Below, in pieces: positions 5,050 through 5,446 of a stretch of DNA of 5,446 bases. The translations under genes and the position numbers were made by a program. The notes under the pieces are model-generated. The model ran no database searches. It saw nothing but the letters and a program-made list of their open reading frames with translations, and had not been told where the DNA came from. Positions within the stretch are counted from its first letter, which is position 1. Each line of letters begins with the position of its first letter. The stretch comes from Oscillospiraceae bacterium (GTDB taxonomy: Bacteria > Bacillota > Clostridia > Oscillospirales > Oscillospiraceae). Location: the NCBI GenBank assembly GCA_031263805.1, contig JAISFB010000039.1:1-5446 (forward strand). The letters are read 5' to 3'.

Positions 5050-5446
5050 ATGGCTTACGAAGTAATAAAAATTTCCGAGGGCGCTTGGCGGATAGAGGAC
5101 GGTATGGTGCGCTGCTTCCTGTTCGCCGGCGAGAGCCGCGCGCTGCTCGTCGATACCGGGATGAGCGGCGGCGAGCTGCTTGCCGAGGTCAGGGCTTTGA
5201 CAAGCCTGCCCGTCACGCTCGTGAACACGCACGCGGACGGGGACCACACCGGCGCGAACGGTCAATTCAATGAGGCGTATATGCACCCCGCCGAATTTAC
5301 GTATTATTACGAGGACGACGGGAACCGCGTCCCTCCCGCGCGCGCGCTGTGGGACGGCGACGTCATTGACCTCGGCGGCCGCAGCTTTGAGGTCTTCGTC
5401 ATTCCGGGACACACGAACGGCAGCCTAGCGCTGCTCGACCGCGCGA
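5050..5446 (+). CDS. Metallo-beta-lactamase-fold hydrolase (3' truncated by the window)
   Basis: The frame is open from ATG 5050 to the window edge, giving 132 residues. The N-terminal half of an MBL-fold protein is clear: the ALLVDTGMSGGEL strand and turn (31-43), the metal motif THADGDHTGAN (60-70), GDVIDLGGRSFEVFVIPGHTNGS (103-125), and H121 as the next metal ligand. The canonical HxHxDH is HxDxDH here, with Asp63 in place of the second histidine. D65 and H66 are kept, so metal binding is likely but may be altered. The missing C-terminus should carry the remaining ligands. MBL-fold enzymes of this general type cleave thioesters, lactones, phosphodiesters and other substrates, and this one cannot be assigned further. 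AAAGGA lies at 5032-5037, twelve bases before the ATG. The gene sits 31 bases after the M23 gene on the same strand, so it may share its transcript, though the functional link is unproven. Confidence 0.88.
   Translation, partial: MAYEVIKISEGAWRIEDGMVRCFLFAGESRALLVDTGMSGGELLAEVRALTSLPVTLVNTHADGDHTGANGQFNEAYMHPAEFTYYYEDDGNRVPPARALWDGDVIDLGGRSFEVFVIPGHTNGSLALLDRA

Noticed and set aside
5002..5412. Open frame (136 codons) on the minus strand opposite the MBL gene
   Set aside because: The plus-strand frame has clear MBL motifs and a ribosome site, whereas the minus frame has neither.

Overview
The window is ordinary GC-rich bacterial chromosome, and most of it is one plus-strand cell-wall gene cluster. 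The gene families suggest a high-GC member of Clostridia (Bacillota), perhaps of the Oscillospirales type. The pointers are a DUF4830 lipid-anchored-type small protein, a CdaR/PucR-type regulator directly upstream of ftsE-ftsX, and a secreted hydrolase with a PcsB-like coiled coil. The taxonomic placement is inferred from gene content and codon use; no marker gene is present.

Layout. Positions 1-198 hold the end of an unrecognised plus-strand reading frame. A 15-bp perfect hairpin (219-255) separates it from a convergent minus-strand gene (285-755) encoding a membrane-anchored DUF4830 protein. Positions 756-988 are a divergent intergenic region with an AT-rich core. That core carries a good sigma-A promoter (TTGAAA, 17 bp, TATTAT) overlain by A-tracts repeating about every 10 bp. 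The promoter drives a CdaR/PucR-type regulator (989-2125), then ftsE (2196-2885), ftsX (2872-3759, overlapping ftsE by 14 bp), a secreted coiled-coil M23 peptidase (3780-5018), and the start of a metallo-beta-lactamase-fold hydrolase (5050 to the window edge).

How the genes fit together. FtsE (ATPase) and FtsX (permease) form a membrane complex that in other bacteria does not transport a solute; it activates a peptidoglycan hydrolase outside the membrane. The M23 protein has a signal peptide, a long coiled coil and a complete zinc-peptidase active site, so it is the obvious client of this FtsEX. The regulator in front may control the module or respond to a wall-derived or sugar-acid ligand; that part is inference. 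The MBL gene follows closely, but nothing in its sequence ties it to wall metabolism.

Most noteworthy are regulatory details rather than a new system. ftsE has no Shine-Dalgarno sequence near its only usable start, and its 70-nt leader can form competing hairpins, one spanning the stop codon of the regulator. The regulator promoter sits in probably curved DNA. The regulator has an Asp/Glu-rich insert. The MBL protein has an HxDxDH motif in place of HxHxDH. I found no mobile element, CRISPR array, tRNA or rRNA.
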